DNA of 64,000 nt from contig OY992835.1 in assembly GCA_963921425.1 (NCBI GenBank), positions 25,929,322-25,993,321 of the forward strand, in the 5' to 3' direction. Shown here piece by piece: positions 1 to 12,327 of the stretch. The position numbers were made by a program, and so were the translations under genes. This DNA is from Dryas octopetala (lineage: Eukaryota; Streptophyta; Magnoliopsida; Rosales; Rosaceae). The notes beneath the pieces are model-generated. The model did no database searches. It was not told where the DNA came from and worked only from the letters and a program-made list of their open reading frames with translations. Position 1 is the first letter of the stretch, and every line of letters begins with the position of its first letter.

Positions 1-1960
1 TACTCGAGTCCTCGCTTCACCAAGGTCCTCTCTCACTCTCACTCTTTAAATTGGGCGTTTGAGTATCCAATGTTCCTGAAATTTATTGACTAATAATATC
101 AGGAGGATGAGTTGCTTTATGTTGAAGTTGATCCATCACAGTCTGGAGCGGATAGCTGGAAATTGGACCCAGCTGTTGATCTTTTGAAACAAGGAGCCGT
201 TGGGGTTATTCCTACTGATACTGTGTAAGTGATAAATTAGTGTCTGTATGTTATGAATGGCACTCTGTGTTTTGTTGCTCATTTGGACTTGACCCTATTC
301 ATTGTATTGTAGATATGCAATAGTTTGTGATTTGAGAAACCACTCTGCCATTGAACGTCTTCGTAGGTAGGTAGATATTATAGATGCCACGTTTCCTAGT
401 GTTGTTGTTCACTTATTTACGAATATTTACTGTTAAATTAAATGCATTATTTCTTTCATGACTGATCTTGTGACAAGGATCTTCTTGTGTTTTCAATGCT
501 TTCACATTGCAGAATCAAGAAAATTGAATCCCCAAAGGCAAGGATCATGGCTTTCCTTTACTCCTTACTTTAATATGCTTGATTACCCCTGTTGATCACA
601 ATTTCATACTTTGTTTTTGCCATTTACATTTTAATTTATGCTTTTAAACATGGACTAATTGGTGCAGCCCCTTAGCTTCTTATGCCACTCCTTCCACGAC
701 ATTGATACGTTTACAACAGGGTTCCCTCGGGGTGATGGCCAAGGTCATTCAAATACATTCCGAGCTGTTAAGCATTGCTTACCTGGGCCTGTAAGTTTGT
801 TCATTGCTTGCCTTATTGTTATTGCCTGTAAGAACAAATTTAAGGTAGTCAGCAATAGCAACAACTACACCTAACTCTAAGCACTACTAAGGTAGATGAT
901 TTGGCCTATAACAGAGCGCTTTATGTAACAGTATACTTTCATCTTAACTGCAACCAAAGAGCTACCTAAACAGTGTATAAGGTATGGGACAACAGTTGCC
1001 AAATACACATCAAGGAAAAATGTGGGTGTTCGTATGCCTGATGATGCCTTATGTCAAGCAATACTGGAGAAGATGGGTTCACCATTGATTTCCACAAGGT
1101 AAGTCTGATTTGTATATATTTGTATACTTATTCCTCCTTTTGAGAAGGTGATGGCTGAAACTAGATATTTTTTATACCTTTAATGATGTGAATAACTGTA
1201 AGAAGATGAGAAACTCTTTACATAATTGATTTTAAAGAAACATATAAGAGATGCTTCTTCTGTTGTAATTCAAATTATTATGGTGTTATACTGACAGTTT
1301 ATTTGTTTTTAGTGTCAAGTGCCCGAAGGAAAATGAGTGGATGTTAGATCCGGTCGCTATAGCTGATACCTATGGACCAGAGGTATGGGTTTATCACATG
1401 AAGGTTGTTTTAGTTCGTATTCTAAAATCAAACTATTTGTAGGGTTCTTATCATTGATTTTGTGCTTCTATATACTATAGGCATGGGTCAAACTCTTTCT
1501 TTTCATAGCTCTTGATTGTGTATTCAAACTCATTTAGGGCCTTGATTTTGTGGTTGATGGCGGGGTAAGAGTGGCTGATCCTTCAACTGTAGTTGACATG
1601 ACAGTGATTCCTCCCAAAATCATACGACAAGGAAAGGTAATGGGTCATCCATGAAATATGGTTTCAAAATGAATGAATTATTTTCTATTAAACAATATGA
1701 GTATAGCACTCTCGGAATATGATGATTTTCGGTTTCCCCTATTACCATCTGTAAGTGGGTGTTATAAAATGCGATTTTGATGAATATTACTTCTTAAATA
1801 GTGATGCTCGGTATATTTTGATCTTGGTATGGATGACTTCTGTTTTTGGTTTGTGTATTATATTTACGTTCAGGGACCTAAATTACACTGGATGGTGGAA
1901 GATTACAATGAATCTGCTGAGTCGAAGGAAAGCTCATCTCATCTATCAGTTGGAAGATAA
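1..1960 (+). CDS. YrdC/Sua5-domain protein (threonylcarbamoyl-AMP synthase-like), 3' part
   Basis: Exons read from splice sites and continuous homology: possible 1-24, then 103-224, 313-366, 513-537, 668-790, 932-1098, 1313-1382, 1538-1636 and 1874-1960 (TAA). The protein contains LKQGAVGVIPTDTVYAIVCD, KKIESPKPLSFLCHSF and SRKNVGVRMPDD, the pattern of the YrdC/Sua5/YciO fold. Family members bind ATP, threonine and bicarbonate and make threonylcarbamoyl-AMP for the t6A37 modification of tRNA; plant YciO-type members are often only annotated as telomere recombination or YrdC proteins, so the precise activity is inferred. The 5' end lies outside the window. All exon phases agree. The intron after residue K of ESPK starts with GC (AAG/GCAAGG, 538) rather than GT. 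The first 24 bases read YSSPRFTK in phase but end at a weak donor, so that exon is tentative. Confidence 0.88.
538..667 (+). other. GC-AG intron in the YrdC gene
   Basis: The exon ends AAG at 537 and the intron starts GCAAGG, a good match to the minor GC donor consensus. It ends GTGCAG at 667. Joining gives ESPK-PLSFLC, in frame and consistent with the family. No nearby GT keeps the frame. Confidence 0.75.
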
Positions 1961-2095
1961 ATCATTCTTCTTGGTGAATCCTGTGGTGAACCAGTTTTTG
2001 GATATGCTAAATGTCGCACTGGTCTTGCATCTCTTGCTGCTCACTTGAGGATTTTGGTTACAGATTGACCACCATACTTAAGAGGATAGAAAAGA

Positions 2096-2300
2096 AATTC
2101 GTATATTGTGATACTTTGTAGTCTTTGTATAAAAACGTTGTACAGTGGAAAACTTTACAATGTGAAATTGTGAACCAAAAAGGAGGGCTAACCTAACAGT
2201 GCATGCCATGTGTCAGCATTAGCTTTCATTTTAATCAATGTGATTTGTAATTTGATCCTTTTTCAGAGCAACTACAATGATAATTTGGTTGATTAACTAC
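2096..2300 (+). repeat. 3' flank of YrdC gene, first copy of a direct repeat
   Basis: About 200 bp starting 136 bp after the YrdC stop recurs at 6196-6371, on the far side of P450 copy 1, at high identity (both hold GGAGGGCTAACCTAACAGTG and the same following text). The left copy is the natural downstream region of the YrdC gene. A 24 bp piece with CAACTACAATGATAATTTGG is repeated in tandem at its end. Confidence 0.85.
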
Positions 2301-3397
2301 AATGATAATTTGGTTGATTGCATTCATTCAAGGGGGCATGTACTATATAAACTTTTTGGAACACACAAAATATCTAGTATTGATTAATAATTCTTTTGTG
2401 TGTTATAAGCATAATATTTTTCCTTTTATAAGTCTTCTAATTTTAAGAATATTATATGATAACTTCATTGTTTTGAATGTACAATTGTTTCTCTCAAGAC
2501 ATTCATAACAATAAAAATCATTTTTACATAATTAGAACTATTTTTACAAATAAAAAATTTAAGAGAATTAACTTGTTCTTAAATTAATTAATCATTAAGT
2601 ATTTTCAACAAAAATAAGGATTTTTTTATTTATAAAATGAGCAAGATAGATCAACTTTTACCATTAAAAACAAGATATAATGATCATTTGAATTTATACA
2701 TGTTAAATAAGAAACTATTTTATTTTTTATATCAAAAATAATTATTTAAAAAATATGTCATATATATTAACAAAAATAATAGAAAAATCAACAAGAAAAG
2801 TCAATTAATTAGAGGTGAGGGTGCCTCTGTCCCCCCTGTCCCTAAGTGGCTCCGCCACCGCTTACAAACAAGTTAGGTGGGTGTATAAATAAACGATAAA
2901 TGATCAGATACCCATAATTACAATAAAAGGGACCCTACTATTATTGGAAGAAAAATCGTGCAGCATTTACAAGCTATATATATAAATATTGCATGCATAT
3001 CATTACTCATTGTCTACTGTGCTTACCAAGAAAAAAATGAAAAAACTCAATTTTCGCTGAGTAGTTTATTGCCCACTTGTTAAAGATAGTCAGCTATCTG
3101 GTAATGCATTCCACATATTCAATCCGTTCTTAATGCTGATACGCTAACAAATAGAAAAATGGACATGCTGACTTTGTTGCTCATATATTCAACAAATGAG
3201 TCAAATGACTAATGAATACAACGTCGTTTGGAGTCCCATCAATCGACATATATTATTAATAAATTCCCATGGTTTTATTTTAGCATTCCAAAACAAGTAT
3301 AAGTTGAACCCAGGAGCAGAAGAAGCACATTCACATTCAAAGGCTTTGAATTGAATTGCATGCATGCACTATCACAGCTAGCTAGATTCTCCAATTT
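2301..3397. other. AT-rich intergenic region and P450 copy 1 upstream region
   Basis: 2301-2800 is AT-rich with no supported gene. 2868-3050 is a single copy of the P450-upstream module (GTTAGGTGGGTG, a TATATATAAA stretch, CATTGTCTACTGTGCTTACC). 3085-3397 is the proximal region shared by the P450 copies, including the AAGTTGAACCCAG block at about 3300 that precedes each coding start by about 90 bp. This copy has neither of the two MITEs seen upstream of copies 3 and 5, so it serves as the empty-site reference. Confidence 0.6.
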
Positions 3398-5660
3398 ATG
3401 GCTCTAATGCTCCAAATTTCAGAGTACTACTTTCCTCTTTTCACTTCTCTCCTCCTTGTCCTGGTTATTTTCTGGAAGAGATCCAGATCAAAATTAGGCA
3501 GTGGCCTAATCCACAAGTCTCCCCCAGGGCCATGGAAGCTGCCTATCATAGGGAACTTGCATCAGTTGGCTGCAGCTGGTGCTGCGCTACCACATCATTT
3601 ATTGAGTGACTGGGCCAAGAAATATGGACCCATTATGCATCTGCAACTGGGTCAGATGGAGGCTATAATAATTTCATCCAGCAAAGTAGCCCAAGAGGTG
3701 TTAAAGACTCATGAGCTTGTTTTTGCTCAGAGGCCTATGGTTTTGGCAGTAGAAGTTATGTCCTTTGGCCAAGGAAGTATTGTTTTCGCTCCTTATGGAG
3801 ATTTCTGGAGGGAGGTGCGCAAGATTTGTGTTTCCGAACTCCTTAGTGCTAAACGTGTGCAGTCATTTCGATACATAAGAGAAGAAGAAATATGGAATCT
3901 TGTAGATTCCATTAAATATTCCTCGTCAACCCAATTATCCCAATCCATAAATATAAGTGAGAAGATTTTCAGCCTGACAAATGGGATAGTAGCAAGAGCA
4001 GCATTTGGCAAAAAGTGCAAAGACGAAAAAGAGTTCTCTTCACTGCTTGAGGAAGCAATCAAACTCGTTGGAGGCTTTGCCATACCTGATATGTTTCCTT
4101 CACTCAGATTTCTTGGTTACGTTACTGGGTCCATACCTGCAATGAAAAAGTTACAAAACAAGCTCGGAAACATTCTTGACAGTATCATCAACGACCATAA
4201 GATGAAAACATCATCATCATCATCAAATTTTGACTTCACCACTGGCAATCACGACAAACCTGCTGCTGCTGATCATGGTCAGGAGGAGGAAGATTTTGTT
4301 GATGTACTTCTAAAATTCCAGGAATCCAATAAGCTGGAATTCAATTTCAAAACCAATCAGATCAAAGATGTCATTCTGGTACGTACGTCATATGAATATA
4401 TGATCGACTTTACTTGCAGCTAGCCATAGATCGATATATCTGCATCACTTTGATTATGTCTCACATGTATGTATATTAATAAATCAAACCTATAGACTAT
4501 AGTGATGTTAACTAGACTGAATTATTTGGGGAGTTAATTACATTTACACCTCATGAGGTTTATCGTTTTTTTACATATATCCTCTAAGGTTTCAAAAATT
4601 ACACATATACCCCATGAGGTATGTGTAATTTTTGAAAACCCAGGGAGTGTATGTGAAAAAACGATAAACTTCAGAGGGTATAAGTGTAATTAACTTATTA
4701 TTTGGGTAACGCATTTTAACAAAAAGTCTCCACCTAATAAAATTTTCGAAGTCTCAATTTAATAATATAACATGTTAAGCTGTCTTAGCAACGAATCCGA
4801 ATATTTTACTAATTTTTTTGATGCACGTAAATTTATGTTATTTAACCTTTCATTTAATATTTTTCTAAAATAAATCCTAACACACAAATAGTTACCATTA
4901 AACTTAAATGTAAATGAGGTCGTTTTGGTTTTGGAGACAAGTACAAATCCCCTCTAAATAGATTATTAGAGAACCTAGCTTAATTTCTCTAACAACCACC
5001 TATTATACATTGAGATTTGAGATAGGCATTTTTTTTTTGTTTCATCAGGACATCTTCTCTGCAGGCAGTGAGACTACAGCTACTACCATAGATTGGGCAA
5101 TGTCGGAGCTGATGAGAAACCCAAGAGTAATGAAGAGGGCCCAAGCTGAGGTGCGACAAGTCCTTGAAGGAAAGGAAAAAATTGAGGAAAAAGATGTGGA
5201 AAAAATGGATTACTTGAAAGCAGTTGTGAAAGAAACTCTGCGATTGCACCCTCCAGGCCCCTTCATTCCAAGAGAAGCAAGGGAAAGATGTGAAATCGGT
5301 GGATATGAGTTACCAGCTAAAATAAAGATAATTATCAATGACTGGGCAATAGGAAGAGATCCAGAGCATTGGGTTGATCCAGAGTCGTTTAAGCCAGAGA
5401 GGTTCTTTGGTTCTTCCATTGACTTCAAAGGGTTCAACTCTGAGTTCCTTCCATTTGGGGCTGGTAGAAGAATGTGTCCGGGTATAACATTCGGTATTGC
5501 AATTGTAGAACTTGCTCTTTCTCAATTGCTCTGCCATTTTGATTGGGAACTGCCAAATGGGATCAAACCAGATGAACTTGACATAGCAGAGACTTTTGGA
5601 ATAACGTGTAGGAGGAAGAATGATTTGTATGTGATTGCCACCCCTCGTTTAGGCCTTTGA
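3398..5660 (+). CDS. CYP71D-like: Cytochrome P450, CYP71D-like, copy 1 (intact)
   Basis: Exons 3398-4378 and 5049-5660 join in phase 0 (VIL/DIFSAGSE) to give 530 residues. An N-terminal membrane anchor (about residues 10-26) is followed by basic residues and the PPGPWKLP hinge at 42, the C-helix WREVR, the I-helix AGSETT (332-337), the K-helix ETLR (389-392), the PERF motif and the heme loop PFGAGRRMCPG with ligand Cys470. This is an ER-bound plant monooxygenase. CYP71D members oxidise terpenoids, flavonoids and alkaloids using NADPH-P450 reductase; the substrate cannot be read here. A serine run coded by TCA repeats lies before the intron. The intron carries a small MITE that the other copies lack. 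Both flanks hold a copy of the YrdC 3' flank, so the locus appears to be a transposed or duplicated insertion. Confidence 0.95.
4531..4696. mobile_element. Fold-back MITE in the P450 copy 1 intron (Mutator-type target duplication)
   Basis: 166 bp that fold on themselves: the left end GTTAATTACATTTACACC mirrors the right end GGTATAAGTGTAATTAAC, and the inner arms also pair. It is flanked by ATTATTTGGG at 4521-4530 and 4697-4706. The introns of the other copies read straight through with a single ATTATTTGGG, so this is a filled site against known empty sites. Confidence 0.85.
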
Positions 5661-5973
5661 GATGTACCAATTATCATTACCTCACAAAAACAAAAATAAG
5701 TGAAGATTTGATAAATGTCCAAAATTACCAGATAAAGTGGTAGGTGACACAATAAATATCTTCACACAGAAAAAGTTACTACATTCCTCATTTTATGAAC
5801 AATGCCGGCATATGATATATTGATTTAGTGAGGAATAAAGTTCTTACTTCTTACAAACAAACAAGTTTAGTTGGTGTAAACGACAAATGATCATCAGGTG
5901 CCTACAAATGCAATAAGGGACCTAATATTTTAGAATTCGAAAAAAAGAGAAAGGAAGAAAACTTGTGCAGCAA

Positions 5974-6006
<33 letters not shown>

Positions 6007-7196
6007 CACAAGCTATAATATTCAAAGAAAAGAGGTGCAATCTGGACAATGAGTTCTGACTGCACATATATTGCCTACTCATAACTCATTGTCTACTGTG
6101 CTTACCAACTCCAAGAAAAGAAATTAAAAAACTCACTGAGTATCGATAATTCACGTTGACAACTTGACATAATACTGAGCATTCTGGTAATATATTCGTA
6201 TATTGTGATACTCTGTATAAAAACGTGGTACGGTGGAAAACTTTACAATGTGAACCAAAAAGGAGGGCTAACCTAACAGTGCATGCCATGTGTCAGCATT
6301 AGCTTTCATTTTAATCAATGTGATTTGTAATTTGATCCTTTTTCAGAGCAACTACAATGATAATTTGGTTGAGAGCCCAATTAATTGCATTATGGACTGA
6401 ATTGACTATTGGAATCTTGGGGTAATTATGCCAGGGGTTCTGCTGTATGAAACCCTGAATTATGCCAGAAATCTTGCAGCGACAATCTGTTTGGTGTGTA
6501 CCATACTACCATGTTCATTTGCGACTTCGTATTTAGTAAGATCAAATAGAAACAGGGATACGGTAATCAATTATCAAAGTGTTTTTTTGGCAAATCAATT
6601 ATTAAAGTTGATAAAAAATTTTACGCAAACCCATACCAAAACAAGAGATCTTTAAGTTGAATTAGTCTATGTTATTATCTAGCCTAAACTATATGTTTGG
6701 TCCTTGAGTTTCAATTTCAACAAATTTATCGTTACAGTTTCTTAGCACTTCTTATGTGGTACAACAAAAAATGGGTGCATGGTTGATGGTTGGACATGAT
6801 TCCATGAAAAATGTCCCAACATTAGGTGGATGTGTAGTGGCTCATGAATTGGAAGCTCAAGTTAACCCAGCAAGCTCATCGTGCTCTATTCCCGAAAAGG
6901 AGAAATGACAGGTACTGAAGCACAGGTAGGTTGGTGAGTGGTAGTTAATGATGTGTGTGAGCTTCATTAAATAAGCAGTTATGAGACTTTGATCAACAAG
7001 GGCTGTGGTGGTTGACACTCTTGCTTACCTTTACATAGCTAGACTAGTCTTCAATTTATAAAGCCGAATAAACAGTTAAACACAACATTGAACTGCTTTC
7101 AAGTTTCAACCTCTGCTTTGGGATCCCAGGAACCACAATCTTCTTCTTTTATTCCTCCTCCTCCAAGTCCTAGATTTGGACTTAAATGTGCCTTAC
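5661..7196. other. Intergenic: P450 copy 1 3' flank, second YrdC-flank copy, upstream region of the membrane-protein gene
   Basis: 5661-5790 is the conserved P450 3' flank (ends near AGATAAAGTGGTAG). 5840-6130 is another single copy of the P450-upstream module, with an (AC)n(TA)n microsatellite at about 5976-6006. 6196-6371 repeats 2096-2300. From 6372 on nothing repeats elsewhere in the window; 6660-7196 is presumably the promoter and leader of the next gene, but no specific site is convincing. Confidence 0.6.
6196..6371 (+). repeat. Second copy of the YrdC 3' flank
   Basis: Nearly identical to 2096-2300 apart from small deletions. Together the two copies bracket a roughly 3.9 kb segment containing P450 copy 1, as a direct repeat would around a duplicative insertion. 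Confidence 0.85.
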
Positions 7197-10100
7197 ATGG
7201 CCGTCCTTGAAAAGGGTTTTCTCAAGTTTCTTCAATTGTATGCTTTTAATGTGGTTATTGGGGTGGTACTCTTGGTACCAAACTTGGCTGAGTCAACGGT
7301 CCTCATTCGTTTTGATAGAGCTCCTCCGGCACGGTCAAGGTACTCTTACGCAGTTTTCCGGTACTCATTTCTGAAGCCTAATGGTTCCAATGCATGCAAC
7401 GAAAAGTATTTGTGTTCCATTCACTGTCAGGTGCGTAGTACTAGTACTCATGCTCTTCATTAAGTTCTGCGTTTTAGCTCATAAGTCATAGCAAGTACTA
7501 GTCAGTTTGCTTAAGTAGGAGATAGCATTAGCTGCATAATCATTGTACTTGTTCATAGTGATTTTATCTGTTTATGGACAGCTTGATGGCCAAATTTTGA
7601 GTCCATGTCCAGCTAAGTTCATAGTATTCAAAAACTTGACTGTCAACCGTGACCACAAACTTCTTCTCAACGTCACAACATGGGATGGATACACAAACTT
7701 TTCAGCTTATTCTTGGTTCATTGGTAAGTACTAGCCCCAAACTATTTTCTTTTCTTCTTTTTTTTTTTTTCTCTTAAACTTTTGTACAGGGGACCTTACA
7801 GCTCTTTTTTTTTTTTTTTTTTTTTTTTATCTGATAGATACAATACCACCAACTGCAACAATTTTCAGCGAACAGAATCATACAAGTGCTGAAAAAATAT
7901 CCATTGATGTCACGTTTAATGAAGCTTGCACTGGAAAGGGTGGCTTCAGGTGTGTGAACTCATCAAACTGTGATGTAAGTGTATTTCTCACTTATGTTTT
8001 ATCAATATAATTTCAATAAATGAAGTTTTTATTGCCAGAAACCATAGAAAGTGATACACAATTGAGGTAAACTTCATGCTTTAATTATAACGCAGTTTGC
8101 AATTCTGTAGGTGATAATAAATGGTCCCGCCAGTGTAGAGGCATCTTCCTTACGCATGATTAAACCTACAATCAGTTATAGACTTGATGTAATTCTCTCC
8201 TCGAGAATTATGTATGGGCGTGTTGTAATTAGAATGGCAGATAATTTTTGTACAGATGAGGCAGGAAACAGCTTTACAAGGACAAATGGTTCCACTATAA
8301 CCATTCATTTTGGTAAGACATGATAAGTCACAAATGTACTTCCATTATGTTTTCAAATGAAATGTTATTTTGACTCTCTGTCTCTTACTGACTGTTCATA
8401 TTTGTAATGAGTGTCTTAGATAGAAGAGCAGTGCTAGCAGATTTGTGGACCTCTGTTCCAGCCTACGAGTTGGTGATTAATGGGGTCCCAAGAACTGTCT
8501 TTGCTACTAACCAAATGGAGGACTTGAAGATATTTTTGGACTTCAGCATTCCCATTATAAACACAACAGAACAGGTCCAGAATGCATTAGTAGTGAATTC
8601 GGGTAACTTAATACCTATTCAACGCAGAAATCAAGGCAACCGCCGATTTAATTTCCAAGTAAGCAGAAAACTGCTGCTTTGCATAATAATAAAATTCTCT
8701 TAGCTATTAAACACCGTTGTTATCTATCAAATTCTCTTAGCTAGAACAATTATTTGTGTGTCTCTGTGTGTGTGTAGATCAGGAATATATCTAGAACTGA
8801 AATCATCATGATTGAATTACAAGCTGGATTAATAATTGGCAGGACAGGCACTCCTGTCTCACCAGTTTCCTCAATTACGTTTCTTTATGGTATGATATTT
8901 CCCAGTTTAATACTCTCCAAAGTTAGTTCTGGGAGTCATTTGGTAGCTTTATGGAGCTAATTGTTTCACGTTTCTCTTAGATTCCATGAAGACCAGCGTA
9001 GGGCTGAGTACCAGTTCTCCAAATGTTACAAAGGACCACCACATCAATGTAATAGTTGAGTTTACAAAGCCGGTTTTTGGCTTTCAGGCCTCCATGGTAA
9101 AAGTGGTCGGGGGTAGAATAACAAGGCAGGTGCATATGGTTACTCATAAAACTGCTGATATCATAATTTACTATTAAGAATGTTCATTTCTTAGATTGCT
9201 GCATACACGTGGAAGAATATTTGATTAAAATGCCTATTGCCTAAGTAATGTCAAAATTTTGTACTTTGCTTTTGTAGGTTAAGGGAACTTTCAAGAGCTC
9301 TGTACTCAATGACTGTCTTGGCAGTATCCGATAATATGGTGTCAGTTGCTGTCCCTGCAGGGAAGGTATATGATATATCAGGAAATCTCAACATGGCATC
9401 TAACCAACTTGAAGTGAAACACTGTATGAATCATTTCTTCCTTCTTTTGTTATGTTCTTCATATCTATTCATTCTTCACCTTTCCTTTTGCCTTGACTTT
9501 TTGGTGATGGTTCACTAGATTTTACTCTCCAACCAGATTTAAAACTTTGAGAGAGAGGAAGATATGCAGGAGTTTTCAACTTTCATAGCCATCTAATTTA
9601 TTCAGTGACATTTTGTTTCACTAAAGCCTTCTATTTAAGAAATCAGAGACTCAGAGAAAAGGATGTGCATTGTTACACACACACACACACACACACACAT
9701 ATATGTCTGCTTAATTCTCTGCTTGACCCTCTATTCTGCGCAGACATAACCCCTGCAATATCAATTGCATTGCACTCTTTTGTTACTGCGGGTATATTAG
9801 CAACATCACTAGCAGCTGCTCTTCTTTCAATTTCATCTGCACATCTTGAAGCAGTAGGCATTCTTGCTTCTGAGAGAACCAATATGTTGACCTCTGACTC
9901 CTCAATGAATCTACAAGTAAGATTCAAATTGTTCAGTAGATGCAAATATCCAGGTGGACACTGGACAGTTTTTGCTGTATCTAATTTTGTATTCCCTCAC
10001 TGTTCATCCCCTTTTCAATCATTAAGGTTCAATTAAAATATCTGTAAAATAGGGTCTGGTCGGACACCTTCAAGTTTTTGCCCTCTCAGACTGGCTCTCA

Positions 10101-12327
10101 GTTAATCAACCAATTGAATATTCCGAGACAACGAAAGGTCTTCGGTGGCTCATACCTCGTCAACAGCTTCCATGGAAAAAGGATAGTGCTTCAGTTTGGC
10201 CTCGCCATGTCCATTCGACTGAAGAGAAGCTTGAGAGGAAGTTTAGTGCCTTGTCTATAGGATGGTCTTCACATGAAGAGGGAAGCAATCAAATTGATTC
10301 ATATCTAACCAACTTTTCTTATATGAGGCCGGTGCCAATTGAGATGGACCCCAAGTCTGGTTGGCTTCTTGGGCAGCAAAACATGCATATGACTCCTTAT
10401 GGGGTACCTCTTCATTCCAATGAATATTTCATTTATTTCTTGGTGAGTATCTATTTAATGCATTCAGACTTGTTTTCCTCTTTGATGAAACCTTTCAACA
10501 GCTAATCATTTTTCTTACAGAGAGGAGAGCCATTGTCTGCAAGCAATGTCGTCAAGGGAATGGAAAATTACAGAGGGTAGTAGCTCCACAGTTACTGTTA
10601 TATTTAGTGCTCTTATATTAAAATGAGAGGACTTTCCAATTGAAAGAAATATACATATCTGTGATATCTAAAAGTAACAAAGATATCGGAACTAAGCTAA
10701 TGTTATCATACCTAACGAACTTTTAACAGGTGGGAAGACCTGCAAATGAACTTGTTTTGGCTTGGTATTGGAGGAGGCAGTTTAGTCATAATCCATGTGC
10801 TGATATTACTTTCCCTAAGATGGAGAACAGGGAAACCAGCTTATGGTATGCTCGCAGTGCCCAGATTCGAGCTCTTTCTTCTGATTCTCATGCTACCTTG
10901 TATCTCTCAGTCCTCAACATTTGTTATGAAAGGTAAGGAGCCAAGTTTGTTCTTTCTAAGTCCAATTGTTTTGATTGCCTCTCAAGGATGTTTTGAACTC
11001 AAGACTACTCTAATTCACAGGTGGTACACCAGGGGGAATCATTACAGGGGCTTTATTGCTGGCTATCCCTGCAGCTCTTATTTTATCCGTTTGCCTTTTT
11101 CAAATAATTGCAATCTTCTCTACCAGCTTTTTTCAGTACAAAGAAGTCAAGCATGTAGCTAGAAAAGAACCGTGGTACACAAAGCTTTGGTATTTTCTTA
11201 CAGGGAGACCTAGTGCTGGAAAGTGGTTTTATAGGGAAGGGATTCCTTCATCTTTTCTTCCACGATTCGGGATTCTCTTTGAGAGTTTGCAGGGTCCTCC
11301 ATTATTCGTCTTTGTTGATCAAAATGAACCAAACAGCATATCCAAGTGGACTGGAAGTGGCCATAGTGGGATTGGGAGAATGCAACCAGTCAGCTTGGAT
11401 GACAGCAATGCAGAAACTAGGATTTCCATATCCGAAAGGCTCTTGGGCTGTGCTAGATCTTCCTATATTATCATTGATCTTTTAAGACGGGTCTTCTTGG
11501 GGATTATATCTGGAGCTTACTCATCAAGGAAATCAAGCCAAAGCCTCTATGCATTGACCATTACACTGGTACAGTTTGTGTATCTATTTACTCTGAAACC
11601 ATACATCAAGAGGGGAGTCCATGTGGTGGAAAGTGTTTCTCTATTGTGTGAGGTGGGCATATTTGCTCTATTTATTAGTATTAATGGCTCAAATCCTGTC
11701 GAAGCAAGAAAGTTAGGATTTGAAATGCTAGCTCTCCTCTTCTTTACCTTTGTTACCCAAATTATAAATGAGTGGTATGCTCTGATAAAATCCCTACTAA
11801 GACTCTCACAGCCTCAAAATAATTCGTTCAAGCTTGGATTGAAGTTTGCTGTTAAGGGTCTTGTCCTCCCATTCCTTCCAAAGAAGCAATGGTCAAGAAT
11901 CATACGTGCATCCTCCCAGCTGAAAATAGGCCTAGCTCCAGTCCTTCCTCTAAGTCCAGATACAAAATTTGAAGGAAGAGAAATGAGAGCACCGCGCACT
12001 GACCCAATTGGCGCTATGACTGCAACTGTAGTCCCTGTGCTCAGCAGCCCTGAATCACCTGGCCCTGATGTTCTTCAAATGACAGGCTCCACTAATCTGG
12101 AGACAACCCTCAACAGGCAGAGAGAAGTGGAAGCAAAACAGCTAAAGGGACTTAAATTAGAGCCGAAAAGTGATCTGAAGAAACTAAGGGAGTTGGCAAG
12201 GGCAAGTTTTTCAGGGGATTCAAATTTTGAGGAAGCTAGTACCAGCTATGGTTGTAGGGTGCAACCTTTATCTGGTAAACTTTCACTGCAAACTCCTCAA
12301 GCATCCACTTCTAGAATAAAACACTAG
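7197..12327 (+). CDS. Large multipass membrane protein with extracellular beta-sandwich-like region (function unknown)
   Basis: Thirteen exons: 7197-7430, 7582-7723, 7838-7974, 8111-8312, 8420-8658, 8778-8889, 8981-9125, 9278-9423, 9744-9916, 10053-10442, 10521-10576, 10730-10932 and 11021-12327 (TAG). They give about 1161 residues with all phases consistent. The ATG at 7197 is the first in frame. An N-terminal hydrophobic segment (signal peptide or anchor) is followed by about 450 residues rich in Asn-glycosylation sequons and paired Cys, with Ig-like features (DTIPPTATIF). The C-terminal half has about eight hydrophobic helices, among them FVTAGILATSLAAALLSI, GGGSLVIIHVLILLSL and a GIITGALLLAIPAALILSV segment, then a hydrophilic tail of about 170 residues. 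I recognise a conserved plant protein type of this layout but not a proven function. The overall plan recalls receptor-like or TRP-like membrane proteins, but no motif proves it. Confidence 0.85.
9126..9277 (+). other. Probable GC-AG intron in the membrane-protein gene
   Basis: The reading frame needs AG/G across this junction (RIT-R-LRELSRALYS). The only donor giving that phase is AAG/GCAGGT at 9126. Using the nearby CAG/GTGCAT donor puts the next exon in a frame that stops within about 20 codons. The acceptor is TTTGTAG at 9277. Confidence 0.65.
9676..9705. repeat. (CA)n microsatellite in an intron
   Basis: A run of CA dinucleotides followed by ATATATG, inside the intron between 9423 and 9744. 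Confidence 0.9.

Noticed and set aside
3793-4083. Antisense frames across each P450 exon 1 and exon 2
   Set aside because: They recur at the same place in every copy because the sense exons are alike; no start context, homology or splice signals.
9605-10036. Frame starting before exon 9 of the membrane-protein gene
   Set aside because: Only 9744-9916 is exon; the rest is intron including a CA microsatellite.
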